Positions 36,324 to 46,136 of a DNA stretch of 64,000 nt are shown here, in pieces. The stretch is from Cyclobacteriaceae bacterium (GTDB lineage: Bacteria > Bacteroidota > Bacteroidia > Cytophagales > Cyclobacteriaceae), in assembly GCA_016787665.1 (NCBI GenBank), contig JAEUUC010000004.1, positions 1 through 64,000 of the forward strand. The letters are read 5' to 3'. A program made the translations under genes and the position numbers. The notes beneath the pieces are model-generated. The model had not been told where the DNA came from and did no database searches. It worked only from the letters and a program-made list of their open reading frames with translations. How positions within the stretch are numbered: the stretch's first letter is position 1; each line of letters opens with the position of its first letter.

Positions 36324-39300
36324 ATGCCAGCGTCAAAAAGTGAATCGTTGTGGTATAAAGATGCCGTCATCTATGAGGTGAGCGTTAGAGCTTTTTTTGA
36401 CAGCAATGGCGATGGTATTGGCGATTTTCCCGGATTGATTCAGAAACTGGATTATCTCGAAGATCTGGGCATCAACACAATCTGGCTGTTGCCGTTTTAC
36501 CCGTCACCCCTCAAGGACGATGGTTTTGATGTTACGGATTATTGTGACATCCATCCGGACTATGGCACGCTGAGTGATTTCAAGGCTTTTTTAAAGGAGG
36601 CCCACAAGCGTGGTTTTAAAGTGGTGACGGAACTGGTGCTTAACCATACGTCTGACCAGCACCCCTGGTTCCAGAAGTCGCGGAAGGCCAGGGCGGGTTC
36701 CCGCTTCAAGGACTATTACGTTTGGAGTGAAACTCCTGATCGTTATAAACAAGCGCGTATTATCTTCTCTGACGATGAATCAGGTAACTGGAGCTGGGAT
36801 CAGGAGGCCAGGGCGTACTACTGGCACCGTTTTTATCGGCATCAACCGGAATTGAACTATGAAAATCCGGAGGTGCAGTTTGAGATGATTAAGGTGGCCG
36901 ACTTCTGGATGAAGCTGGGCGTAGATGGGTTCCGGTTGTCGTCCGTTCCTTTTCTCTTTGAAGAGGAGGGCACCAATTGCGAAAACCTGCCTCAGACACA
37001 CGCCTTTTTGAAAAAGCTGCGCAGCCACATCGACAAGCACTATGACGATCGCGTATTACTGGCCGAGGCAAACTTATGGCCCGAAGATGCTGCGGCTTAC
37101 TTTGGCGATGGGCAGGAATGCCACATGAATTTTCATTATCCGTTGATGCCCCGGTTGTTCCTGGCCCTTCGAACGGAAGATAGCTACCCGATCACCGATA
37201 TCATTGAGCAAACACCCCAAACACCGGAGAATTGTCAGTGGGCTATTTTTCTTCGCAATCACGATGAGATTGGTTTGGAGATGGTGACGGAAGAGGAAAA
37301 AGATTACTTATTCAAAGCCTACGCTTCGGACCCGAATAACAAACGCAACATTGGTATTCGCAGGCGACTGGCGCCTCTGATGGCAAACGATCGGAGAAAA
37401 ATTGAATTGCTTTACACCATCCTTTTTTCCTTGCCGGGCACTCCGGTAATGTACTACGGGGACGAAATTGGAATGGGGGATAATGTGTATCTGGGCGACC
37501 GCTATGGCGTGCGCACGCCCATGCAGTGGAACATGAACATCAACGCGGGCTTCTCTGCCGCTAATCCACAGAAATTGTATCTGCCGATTATCTCAGATCC
37601 GGTCTACCGGTACGAGTCGGTGAACGTGGTGGCGCAGGAGGAAAACTCGTCTTCCCTGTTGTGGTGGGTAAAACATGTACTGGCCATGCGCAAACGGCTG
37701 AATATTTTCGGCCGGGGAGATATGAAATTCATCGACAGTTCGAATGCCAAGGTACTTTGCTTTGCCCGTTCAAATGACGGGCAGCGGGTTATTGTCGTGG
37801 CTAATCTGTCGCAGTTTTCGCAGTCTACCACGCTGGATCTTCGGGATTTTAAAGACTGTGATATTACCGAAGTATTCAGTCAGAATCGTTTCCGCAGTGT
37901 TGAAGAAGGCGAGTACCACATTACCATTGGACCCTACGGCTATTTCTGGTTTCAGGTAGATGATACCGAGAGGAAGGACCAAGCGCAGGAGGGTGGCGAA
38001 CTGCAGCTGTTGAAGACCGATTCCAGCTGGGAGAGGCTCTTTAACAACTACAACGAAGTGCGCGTGCTGGAACGAAAAATCTTTCAGCCGTTTATGCGCA
38101 AGTGCCGCTGGTTTGGGGGCAAAGCGAAGGTGATCAGTAAGCTGGCGGTGCACAAGGTGGTGCCGGTGAAGGTAGATGGCGATACGCATTACCTGACCAT
38201 TATTGAAGTCCACTATGTGCAGCGCCTGCCGGAGCTATACTTCCTGCCGATATGCTTTGTGCCCACAGATACGATTTTTGACAAGGGCGAGTACACTGCG
38301 CAAAGTGTAGTGTGCCGGGCTGAAGTTCAGGGCAAGACGGGATTTGTGGTGGACAGCAGTTATGTGCGCAGTTTCCGGGATTTCATGCTTAGCAGTATGG
38401 AAAAGAAACTTCGCTTAAAAGATCAGGAGGGAACACTGGAGTTCAACTCGAGCGTTTACTCGAAGATAAATGTCGATCACATCGACTCCAAGATTTTGAA
38501 AGCCGACCAGAGCAATACGGCCATCATCTATAACGATCAGTATTTTTTCAAGTTTTATCGAAAGATCGAGAAAGAGATCAATCCCGACCTCGAGATTGTG
38601 CGGTTTTTGTCCGAGAGCACGAGCTTCCGCAATTCACCTAAGTATGCGGGCAGTGTCGAGTACCGGGACATTGAAGGGAAGACCTACGTATTCGGACTAT
38701 TGCAGGAGAAGGTCGACAATCAAGGAGATTCCTGGGGCATGACGATTGATTCGGTGGGACGTTTTTATGAGCGGGCACTGGAAAAAGCCCGTAAAGAAAA
38801 AGTGCCCAAACTGTTGAACCGTTCGGCTATTCATTTTGAAGATGCGCCCGAAATGATTCAGGAACTGGTGGGGCGTGGTTTTTATGAACGCGTGGTTCGC
38901 CTGGGGCAGCGCACGGCTGAAATGCATCTGGCGCTGGCCTCGGATTCGGCCAACCCGGCTTTCTCTCCCGAGTATTTCACCCCGAATTATCAGCGCTCGC
39001 TGTACTCGTCACTGCGAAAGCTGGCTAAGGACCGATTGCGGCTGTTATCGAATTCGTTGTCCAAGCTGAATGCAGAGACCCGGGAGTTGGCCGAAAAAGT
39101 GTTAGCTCTGGAGGATAGCATTTTGGAGTGCTTCAGTGAAATTTATACCACCCGCATCCAGGCCATCAAAACGCGCATCCATGGTGATTATCACCTGGGT
39201 CAGGTATTGTTTACGGGGAAGGATTTTGTGATCATTGATTTTGAAGGCGAACCAGGCTTTAGCTTCAGCGAACGAAGATTGAAAAAGAATCCCCTTAAAG

Positions 39301-39647
39301 ATGTCGCGGGCATGATGCGTTCTTTCCATTATGCCGCTTTTGGCAAGATTTTGCTCAATGAAAACTATCGGGCACAGGATATGGAGTTTCTGGAGCAATG
39401 GGCCGAGCAGTGGCAACACTACGTGAGCCGCTTTTATATGGGCGCCTACATGGAACGTATGGGGTGGGATAAAGACCTGGCCCTGGAAAACGAAGTGCTC
39501 ATTCGTACTTACCTGATTGAAAAAGCCATTTACGAACTGGGGTATGAGTTGAACGGCCGACCCGATTGGGTAGCGATTCCACTCCGGGGCATTCATTATC
39601 ACATGAGCCGCTATTTTTTGGCAAAAGAAGAACGAAAAAAGAAGTGA
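36324..39647 (+). CDS. TreS-maltokinase fusion with substituted TreS catalytic nucleophile
   Basis: The 1107-residue protein has an N-terminal TreS-like GH13 barrel (about 1-550) and a C-terminal maltokinase (about 580-1100). The TreS part is clearly recognisable: NGDGIGDFPGLIQKLDYL, VLNHTSDQHPW, acid/base Glu in VLLAEANLWPED, third Asp in FLRNHDEIGLEMV. At the nucleophile position, however, it reads DGFRLSSVPF where TreS enzymes have DGFRLDAVPY. The DNA (TTG TCG TCC near 36930) confirms Ser in place of Asp. The kinase keeps HGDYHLGQVL and VIIDFEGEP, the catalytic and metal-binding motifs. By family knowledge TreS interconverts trehalose and maltose, and maltokinase makes maltose-1-phosphate for GlgE. 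Here the kinase should work, while the TreS half is probably inactive or changed. The gene follows glgE by 2 bp. Confidence 0.93.
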   Translation: MPASKSESLWYKDAVIYEVSVRAFFDSNGDGIGDFPGLIQKLDYLEDLGINTIWLLPFYPSPLKDDGFDVTDYCDIHPDYGTLSDFKAFLKEAHKRGFKVVTELVLNHTSDQHPWFQKSRKARAGSRFKDYYVWSETPDRYKQARIIFSDDESGNWSWDQEARAYYWHRFYRHQPELNYENPEVQFEMIKVADFWMKLGVDGFRLSSVPFLFEEEGTNCENLPQTHAFLKKLRSHIDKHYDDRVLLAEANLWPEDAAAYFGDGQECHMNFHYPLMPRLFLALRTEDSYPITDIIEQTPQTPENCQWAIFLRNHDEIGLEMVTEEEKDYLFKAYASDPNNKRNIGIRRRLAPLMANDRRKIELLYTILFSLPGTPVMYYGDEIGMGDNVYLGDRYGVRTPMQWNMNINAGFSAANPQKLYLPIISDPVYRYESVNVVAQEENSSSLLWWVKHVLAMRKRLNIFGRGDMKFIDSSNAKVLCFARSNDGQRVIVVANLSQFSQSTTLDLRDFKDCDITEVFSQNRFRSVEEGEYHITIGPYGYFWFQVDDTERKDQAQEGGELQLLKTDSSWERLFNNYNEVRVLERKIFQPFMRKCRWFGGKAKVISKLAVHKVVPVKVDGDTHYLTIIEVHYVQRLPELYFLPICFVPTDTIFDKGEYTAQSVVCRAEVQGKTGFVVDSSYVRSFRDFMLSSMEKKLRLKDQEGTLEFNSSVYSKINVDHIDSKILKADQSNTAIIYNDQYFFKFYRKIEKEINPDLEIVRFLSESTSFRNSPKYAGSVEYRDIEGKTYVFGLLQEKVDNQGDSWGMTIDSVGRFYERALEKARKEKVPKLLNRSAIHFEDAPEMIQELVGRGFYERVVRLGQRTAEMHLALASDSANPAFSPEYFTPNYQRSLYSSLRKLAKDRLRLLSNSLSKLNAETRELAEKVLALEDSILECFSEIYTTRIQAIKTRIHGDYHLGQVLFTGKDFVIIDFEGEPGFSFSERRLKKNPLKDVAGMMRSFHYAAFGKILLNENYRAQDMEFLEQWAEQWQHYVSRFYMGAYMERMGWDKDLALENEVLIRTYLIEKAIYELGYELNGRPDWVAIPLRGIHYHMSRYFLAKEERKKK

Positions 39648-39664
39648 ACAACTAATTCGCCATC

Positions 39665-41644
39665 ATGGGAAAAAAGGCATCGAAGAAGGCAGAGGAAATT
39701 AAAAAGACGGATGATGTTTGGGAATCACCAAGCCTGATCACGGATTTTGATATTCATCTTTTCAGGTCCGGTAAGCATTTTCGTTTGTACGAAAAGCTGG
39801 GGTCGCACCCGATGGCTTACAAGGGCGAGCGTGGCACCTATTTTGCCGTGTGGGCGCCCAACGCCCAGGCTGTTTCGGTGATCGGAAATTTTAACTACTG
39901 GAGTAATCATCAGCACAAGTTGAATCCGCGCTGGGATGAGTCGGGCATTTGGGAAGGATTTTTTAAGGATGTTGGACATGGCGAAGTGTATAAGTATGCT
40001 ATTTTCTCCAACACGGGCGAGTACCTTGAAAAAGCTGATCCGTTTGGTGTATTCTCCGAAACGCCTCCCAAAACGGCCAGTATCACGTGGGATCTCCAAT
40101 ACGAGTGGAAGGATGACGACTGGATGGATCAACGGAAGCGGAATAGTGACCATCAAAAGGCAATTTCGGTGTACGAGGTACACATGGGTAGCTGGCGAAG
40201 GAAGGTGGAGGATAATAACCGATTGTTAAGCTACCGGGAATTGGCAACGGAATTGGTCTCCTACGTGAAGGAGATGGGATTTACGCATGTCGAGTTTTTG
40301 CCGGTCATGGAGCATCCTTTCTTTGGATCATGGGGGTATCAACTGACCGGATACTTTGCGCCCAGCAGCCGCTACGGCTCGCCTCAGGAGTTTATGGAGT
40401 TGGTAGACGCTTTCCATCAGGCCGGAATAGGGGTCATCCTCGATTGGGTACCTTCTCATTTTCCGGGCGATGCACATGGCCTGTACAATTTTGATGGCAC
40501 ACATTTGTTCGAGCATGCCGACCCGCGCAAAGGGTTTCACCCCGATTGGAGCAGCTATATTTATAACTATGGGCGTAATGAAGTTCGCTCATTCCTGATT
40601 AGTAATGCAGTTTATTGGCTCGACAAATTTCATATTGACGGGCTTCGTGTCGATGCGGTGGCCTCGATGTTGTATCTCGACTATTCACGAAAGGCTGATG
40701 AGTGGGTTCCTAATGAATATGGCGGCAACGAGAATTTAGAGGCGATTAGCTTCCTGAAGGAGTTTAATGAGGTTGTGTACGGAGAGTTTCCGGATGCCAT
40801 GACGATCGCGGAAGAATCAACCGCTTTTGCCGGTGTATCAAGACCAACGTATGCAGGCGGTCTGGGTTTCGGGCAGAAGTGGATGATGGGCTGGATGCAC
40901 GATACCCTCAAATATTTCAAGCGGGATTCCATTTACAGGAGGTATCATCAAAATGATATCACCTTCAGTATTATTTATGCGTTCACAGAAAACTTCATGC
41001 TGCCCTTGTCGCATGATGAAGTGGTGCACGGAAAAGGTTCCCTCTTGGGTCGCATGCCGGGCGATGAATGGAATAAGTTTGCCAATCTGCGAGCAATGTT
41101 TGGCTATATGTTCACTCACCCCGGCACTAAGTTGCTGTTCATGGGCGGTGAATTTGGGCAGTCGGGCGAGTGGAACCATGACCGCAGTTTGGATTGGCAC
41201 TTGCTGGATCATGCCTACCATCGCGGTGTGCAGCAGGCGGTTAAAGACCTGAATGCGTTGTACAAGGCAGAGCCCGCACTTTACAAGTATCCCTTCAGCG
41301 GACAGGGGTTTGAGTGGGTTGATTATAACGACCGCGATAACAGCGTACTCGTTTTCTTGCGAAAAGCGGATGACCCGAAAGATGCCCTGCTGGTTGTTTG
41401 CAATTTCACGCCACAAGGCCATCACCACTACCGCCTGGGGGTCGACTTCCGGGGCACCTGGAAAGAAGTTTTCAATTCCGACAATCTGAAATATGGCGGA
41501 AGTGGTGTGCTGAATCAGGGTTTGTTGTATACCACGCCCGTCAAATACCATAATCGGAATTATTCGATAACGATTGAAATGCCTCCGTTGGCTGTTAGTG
41601 TCTTCAAATTGGAAGAGGAACTGGCCGAGTTTGATATCGAATAG
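39665..41644 (+). CDS. glgB: 1,4-alpha-glucan branching enzyme
   Basis: The 659-residue GH13 protein has an N-terminal CBM48-type domain (about 45-140; FAVWAPNAQAVSVIGNFNYW) and the catalytic barrel. The nucleophile Asp lies in IDGLRVDAVASM, the acid/base Glu in MTIAEESTAF and the third Asp in LSHDEVVHGKGS. A C-terminal beta domain follows. The length is typical of the shorter GlgB type. It adds alpha-1,6 branches to the glucan made by GlgE. It starts 17 bp after the fusion gene and is cytoplasmic. Confidence 0.97.
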   Translation: MGKKASKKAEEIKKTDDVWESPSLITDFDIHLFRSGKHFRLYEKLGSHPMAYKGERGTYFAVWAPNAQAVSVIGNFNYWSNHQHKLNPRWDESGIWEGFFKDVGHGEVYKYAIFSNTGEYLEKADPFGVFSETPPKTASITWDLQYEWKDDDWMDQRKRNSDHQKAISVYEVHMGSWRRKVEDNNRLLSYRELATELVSYVKEMGFTHVEFLPVMEHPFFGSWGYQLTGYFAPSSRYGSPQEFMELVDAFHQAGIGVILDWVPSHFPGDAHGLYNFDGTHLFEHADPRKGFHPDWSSYIYNYGRNEVRSFLISNAVYWLDKFHIDGLRVDAVASMLYLDYSRKADEWVPNEYGGNENLEAISFLKEFNEVVYGEFPDAMTIAEESTAFAGVSRPTYAGGLGFGQKWMMGWMHDTLKYFKRDSIYRRYHQNDITFSIIYAFTENFMLPLSHDEVVHGKGSLLGRMPGDEWNKFANLRAMFGYMFTHPGTKLLFMGGEFGQSGEWNHDRSLDWHLLDHAYHRGVQQAVKDLNALYKAEPALYKYPFSGQGFEWVDYNDRDNSVLVFLRKADDPKDALLVVCNFTPQGHHHYRLGVDFRGTWKEVFNSDNLKYGGSGVLNQGLLYTTPVKYHNRNYSITIEMPPLAVSVFKLEEELAEFDIE

Positions 41645-41697
41645 GCAGTTGGGTACCTTACCGAGTTATTTTTAAATCAGCTATTGGGCATTTGCAC

Positions 41698-44097
41698 ATG
41701 AGCAAGGACCGTTACATCTGTATTCACGGGCACTTCTATCAACCACCGCGCGAAAATGCGTGGCTGGAAGTAATTGAGCTTCAGGATTCAGCCCATCCCT
41801 ACCACGATTGGAATGAACGCATCTCGGCTGAGTGCTATGCGCCAAACGGGTACTCCCGGATTTTGGGGCAAGACCACGTGATCAAAAACATTGTTAATAA
41901 TTACACCCGTATCAGTTTCAATTTTGGTCCTACGTTGCTCTCGTGGATGGAAGAGTATGACAAAGCGGCCTACGAAGCTGTTCTCGAAGCAGACCGGGAG
42001 AGTATGAAGCTCTTCAACGGCCACGGCTCAGCTATGGCACAGGTGTATAACCACATGATTATGCCGCTGGCTAATAAGCGGGACAAAGATACCCAGGTCG
42101 TGTGGGGGCTTCGCGATTTTGAGTTCCGGTTCAAGCGAAAAGCGGAAGGGATATGGCTGGCGGAGACGGCCGTGGACATCGAGACGCTTGAAGTTCTGGC
42201 CGATCACGACATCAAATTTACCGTGCTGGCTCCGCGCCAGGCACGTGCGGTCAGAAAAGTGGGGAACGAGGATTGGACTGCCGTAAATGATCAGTCGATC
42301 AATACCCGGGTGGCCTATCGCTGCCTGCTGCCGTCAGGACGCAGCCTGGTGCTTTTTTTCTATGATGGTCGTGTTTCCCAAGGCGTGGCCTTCGATGGCT
42401 TGTTGAACGATGGCAAACGATTTTCAGATTCTCTGCTGAACGCCTTCAACGGAGAGGAGGGGCCGCAGCTGGTGCACATCGCCACCGATGGCGAAACCTA
42501 CGGGCACCACCACAAACATGGCGATATGGCCCTGGCATTTTGCCTGGATACAATCGAGAAGGGAAAGAAGGCAAAACTGACGAACTATGCGGAGTTTTGC
42601 GAGAAGTTTCCGCCCCGCTATGAAGTGCAGATCAACGAAAACAGCTCATGGAGTTGTGTGCACGGTGTGGAACGGTGGCGCAACGACTGTGGCTGCAACT
42701 CCGGCAAAGGATATCACCAAAAGTGGCGAAAGCCATTGCGCGAGAGCCTCGATTGGCTGAGGGATACCGTTACGGAAGTATTTGAACGCGAGGGATCACT
42801 CATTTTTCGTGATCCATGGGAAGCCCGAAACGAGTATATCAGCGTTATCTTGAGACGCAATGATGATACGATCAGGAAATTTCTGAAAGACAATGTGGTA
42901 ACCGATGCCAGCAGCACCAAAGTGCTGAGGTTAATGGAAATGATGCGCCACAGTATGTTGATGTATACCAGCTGTGGGTGGTTTTTTGATGAGGTTTCCG
43001 GCATTGAAACCACCCAGGTGATGCAGTATGCCTGTCGGGTGATTCAGCTGGCCAGTCAGGTGGGGGGCTCCGACCTGGAGTTGGAGTTTCTGAAGAAATT
43101 GGAGTTAGTGCCGAGCAATATACCTTCGCTCGGCAATGCCGCTGCCGTATACAAAAAGTACGTGTTACCGGCTCGCACCAATCTGCAACGTGTAGGTATG
43201 CACGTGGCCGTGTCTTCCCTCTTTGAGGAGGAGGCTGATACGCTGACGATTTTTAATTATACCACCCACAATGAGTCATTTGTGAAAAAGGAGGCGGGTG
43301 AGCAAAAACTCGCACTTGGTATTACGCGCGTGAAATCCCTGGTGACCCGGTCTGAAAAGAAGTTTGCTTTTGCTGTAATCTATCTCGGCAAGCACAACAT
43401 TATCGGAAATATTTCCATCGACATGGCCCCCGACCGTTTTGCCGGCATGCAGTTCCGGATGGTAAAGGCTTTTGAAGAGGGTAAACTGGGTGATGTGATT
43501 GGCGTGATGCAGCAGTATTTCGGTCCTGAGAAGTATACCCTTTGGCAGTTGTTTAAGGATGAGAAACGAAAGATTCTCGACTTGATCACTCAGCAAAGCA
43601 TGGCTGAACTGGAGGCGTCTCTCCGAAGAGCATACAATCAGGATTACCTGTTGATCAATGCGCTGGCTACCAATGAGATTCCGATTCCAAACGCCTATCG
43701 CACCACATTTGAGTACATCCTGAATGCCGACTTGCTTAATTGTTTCCAACCGGAGCGCATCAACATTAAGGATGTGGAACGGATTTCGGCTGAATTGATC
43801 AAATGGGATCTGAAAATTGAAGACCCCAAGAAACTGGCACGCCTGGCCGGTGAAAGCATCTACAAAGAGCTCAGACGTATCAGCAGTGAACGCGAAAATG
43901 TGAAAAGAATCCAGCGACTAAACCGACTTTTTCCGCTTCTTCAACAATTCCAACTGGAACCGAACTTACACAATACCCAAAACCTGTATTTTGAGATCGC
44001 GGGTTTGTTAAAAGAGAAGCAAGGTGAGAGTAATGACGAGTGGATGACTCAGTTTAACCTGCTTGGCGATAATCTCGGAGTAAAAGTAGAGCTTTAA
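41698..44097 (+). CDS. GH57-family enzyme with DUF3536 domain
   Basis: The 799-residue protein starts with the GH57 pattern YICIHGHFYQPPREN. The nucleophile Glu lies in GIWLAETAVDIETL and an acidic motif in IATDGETYGHHHKHGD. A long helical C-terminal region (DUF3536 type) fills about 400-799. I chose ATG 41698 over a TTG six bases upstream. GH57 enzymes act on alpha-glucans as amylases, amylopullulanases or branching enzymes. The presence of this gene after glgB suggests trimming, branching or turnover of the GlgE glucan, but the exact reaction is not readable. No signal peptide is seen. The stop shares TTAA with the convergent glucokinase stop (4-bp overlap). Confidence 0.9.
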   Translation: MSKDRYICIHGHFYQPPRENAWLEVIELQDSAHPYHDWNERISAECYAPNGYSRILGQDHVIKNIVNNYTRISFNFGPTLLSWMEEYDKAAYEAVLEADRESMKLFNGHGSAMAQVYNHMIMPLANKRDKDTQVVWGLRDFEFRFKRKAEGIWLAETAVDIETLEVLADHDIKFTVLAPRQARAVRKVGNEDWTAVNDQSINTRVAYRCLLPSGRSLVLFFYDGRVSQGVAFDGLLNDGKRFSDSLLNAFNGEEGPQLVHIATDGETYGHHHKHGDMALAFCLDTIEKGKKAKLTNYAEFCEKFPPRYEVQINENSSWSCVHGVERWRNDCGCNSGKGYHQKWRKPLRESLDWLRDTVTEVFEREGSLIFRDPWEARNEYISVILRRNDDTIRKFLKDNVVTDASSTKVLRLMEMMRHSMLMYTSCGWFFDEVSGIETTQVMQYACRVIQLASQVGGSDLELEFLKKLELVPSNIPSLGNAAAVYKKYVLPARTNLQRVGMHVAVSSLFEEEADTLTIFNYTTHNESFVKKEAGEQKLALGITRVKSLVTRSEKKFAFAVIYLGKHNIIGNISIDMAPDRFAGMQFRMVKAFEEGKLGDVIGVMQQYFGPEKYTLWQLFKDEKRKILDLITQQSMAELEASLRRAYNQDYLLINALATNEIPIPNAYRTTFEYILNADLLNCFQPERINIKDVERISAELIKWDLKIEDPKKLARLAGESIYKELRRISSERENVKRIQRLNRLFPLLQQFQLEPNLHNTQNLYFEIAGLLKEKQGESNDEWMTQFNLLGDNLGVKVEL

Positions 44098-45080
44098 ACC
44101 ATCTCCAGCTTTAACTGCACCTTTTTATCGAGGTAGTCCCACACAAGGCTGCTCGCCCCCAGGATAGGGGCCGCCTGATTTTGCAGGCCCGATGGCAGCA
44201 CTTTCACTTTACCGCGGAAAAGCGGCATTAGATTTTCTTCCATGTGCCGAATGGTGGGCTTAAAGATCAGGTCACCCGCCTGCGATAGCCCTCCGAACAA
44301 AAAGATTGCCTCGGGGTCGGTATGCACGACTGTCTCCGCGAGCTTCATACCCAGTATACGGCCCGTGTACTCAAACGCAGCACGCGCCACAATATCGCCC
44401 CGATGAGCGGCTTCCGTGATCATCTTCGTGTTCAGGTTATCAAAGGAAATGCCACGTAGTTCGCTGTTCTCCAGATGATCGGCCAGTAACTTGTAAACCG
44501 TTCGCTTGATGCCGGTAGCGGATACATAGGTCTCGAGGCAACCACGCTTACCGCAATTACAGAATCGGCCGGTAGGGTTAACGCTGGTGTGTCCAAGTTC
44601 CCCGGCAATGCCGTGGTGGCCGTTCAGCAGAATGCCATTGCAGACAAAACCGCTGCCAAGCCCGGTGCCGAGCGTAATCACGACAAAGTCCTTCATATTT
44701 CGGGCATTTCCGTAAATCATTTCACCCACGGCAGCCGCGTTGGCATCATTGGTTAAGATGCAGGGGACATGAAATTCATCGGTGAAGAGCTTGGCCAATG
44801 GCAGCACGCCTTTCCACTTCAAGTTCGTTGCCCGCTCAATATTGCCCGTATAATAGTTGCCGTTGGCCGCACCGATACCAATGCCCACGAGTTTGTGGTC
44901 GCTGTTCAAGGTGCGGAGTGAATTTCGCACCGCCTCGGCCATGGCCTTGAAATAATCCTCGAACTCCGCATAGTCTGTGGTCCGAATAGTGCCCTGGAAA
45001 AGGACAGTGCCTTCCCGGTCAACGAGTCCAAACTTGGTATTGGTTCCTCCGATATCAACGCCTGCGGTGAATTCCTTCAT
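44094..45080 (-). CDS. ROK-family glucokinase
   Basis: The 328-residue protein has the ATP-binding phosphate loop DIGGTNTKFGLV, catalytic Asp in LTNDANAAAVGE, phosphate loop VVITLGTGLGSG, and the ROK zinc-binding motif GELGHTSVN...CNCGKRGCLE. It most likely phosphorylates glucose, with other hexoses possible. It is the last gene of the START-pgi-pfkA-ROK operon (11 bp after pfkA) and faces the glucan operon tail to tail. Glucose released by the GH13 and GH57 enzymes would enter glycolysis here. Confidence 0.92.
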   Translation of the reverse strand: MKEFTAGVDIGGTNTKFGLVDREGTVLFQGTIRTTDYAEFEDYFKAMAEAVRNSLRTLNSDHKLVGIGIGAANGNYYTGNIERATNLKWKGVLPLAKLFTDEFHVPCILTNDANAAAVGEMIYGNARNMKDFVVITLGTGLGSGFVCNGILLNGHHGIAGELGHTSVNPTGRFCNCGKRGCLETYVSATGIKRTVYKLLADHLENSELRGISFDNLNTKMITEAAHRGDIVARAAFEYTGRILGMKLAETVVHTDPEAIFLFGGLSQAGDLIFKPTIRHMEENLMPLFRGKVKVLPSGLQNQAAPILGASSLVWDYLDKKVQLKLEMV

Positions 45081-45091
45081 GGGCCGTATGT

Positions 45092-46078
45092 TTAGATCGA
45101 TAAGATTTTCGCTATGCGTAAAGACTCACTGTTTATTTCGTGAATGTGGTCGACAATCATGCTGAACGGGTTGTACACCATCTCACCTCTGCGAATGCCA
45201 ACCATGACATCCGTCTCGCCCTTCAGCAACCCTTCGATAGCCGCCACGCCCATCCGGCTCGCCAATACGCGGTCGAAATACGTAGGCGATCCCCCACGTT
45301 GCAGGTGGCCCAGAATAGTCACTTTTATGTCGAAGTAGTTGTTTCGTTCGCTGAACTTCTTCGCTAACTCCATCGCACCGCCCAACTTGCTGCCTTCGGC
45401 TACTACCACCAGGCTTGATTTCTTGTTGGTTTTTCCTCCGGCATCCAGCTTGTTGAACAACTCATCCATGGTGGTTTGGCTGTCCTCGGGAATGATAATC
45501 GCGACTGCGCCACCGGCAATGCCGCTATTGATGGCGATGTAGCCTGAGTTGCGGCCCATCACCTCGATAAAGAACAGCCGGTTGTGCGATAATGCGGTGT
45601 CGCGAATTTTGTCAATCGCCTCAACGGCCGTGTTGGTTGCCGTGTCGTAACCAATGGTGAAGTCAGTGCCCGGCAAGTCATTGTCAATGGTGCCGGGAAT
45701 ACAAATCGCGGGAATACCATATTCCTGATGAAAGTAGTGGAGACCGGTGAATGATCCATCGCCACCGATTCCCACCAACGCGTCAATCCCGTTTTTCTTC
45801 AGGTTTTCAAATGCGCGGGCACGGCCTTCTTTTGTACGAAAGGCCTCGCTGCGGGCCGTCTTCAAAATCGTGCCGCCCCGTTGGATGATGTTGCCCACAG
45901 AACGTGCTCCGAGTTTCACGATTTCGTTTTCAATCATGCCTTCGTAGCCGCGCATAATGCCGAAGACCTCTTTGTTATAGTAAATGCCGGTGCGCACTAC
46001 GGCACGTATGGCGGCATTCATGCCGGGGGCATCGCCACCGGACGTGTACACGCCAATCTTTGAGATTTTAGAGCTCAT
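45092..46078 (-). CDS. pfkA: ATP-dependent 6-phosphofructokinase
   Basis: The 328-residue protein has the PfkA pattern: VYTSGGDAPGMNAAIRAV (ATP site), GGDGSFTGLHYF, catalytic Asp region GTIDNDLPGTDFTIGYDTA and MGRNSGYIA. The GGDGS motif points to ATP rather than pyrophosphate as donor. The start ATG at 46078 fits homologues; a further in-frame ATG at 46090 adds four residues. It phosphorylates fructose-6-phosphate made by Pgi, encoded immediately upstream. Confidence 0.96.
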   Translation of the reverse strand: MSSKISKIGVYTSGGDAPGMNAAIRAVVRTGIYYNKEVFGIMRGYEGMIENEIVKLGARSVGNIIQRGGTILKTARSEAFRTKEGRARAFENLKKNGIDALVGIGGDGSFTGLHYFHQEYGIPAICIPGTIDNDLPGTDFTIGYDTATNTAVEAIDKIRDTALSHNRLFFIEVMGRNSGYIAINSGIAGGAVAIIIPEDSQTTMDELFNKLDAGGKTNKKSSLVVVAEGSKLGGAMELAKKFSERNNYFDIKVTILGHLQRGGSPTYFDRVLASRMGVAAIEGLLKGETDVMVGIRRGEMVYNPFSMIVDHIHEINSESLRIAKILSI

Positions 46079-46136
46079 GAAAGCACTCATAACCGTTAAA
46101 AATAGGCCTTAGGAAACAGAATACAAGGGGTGTAGA

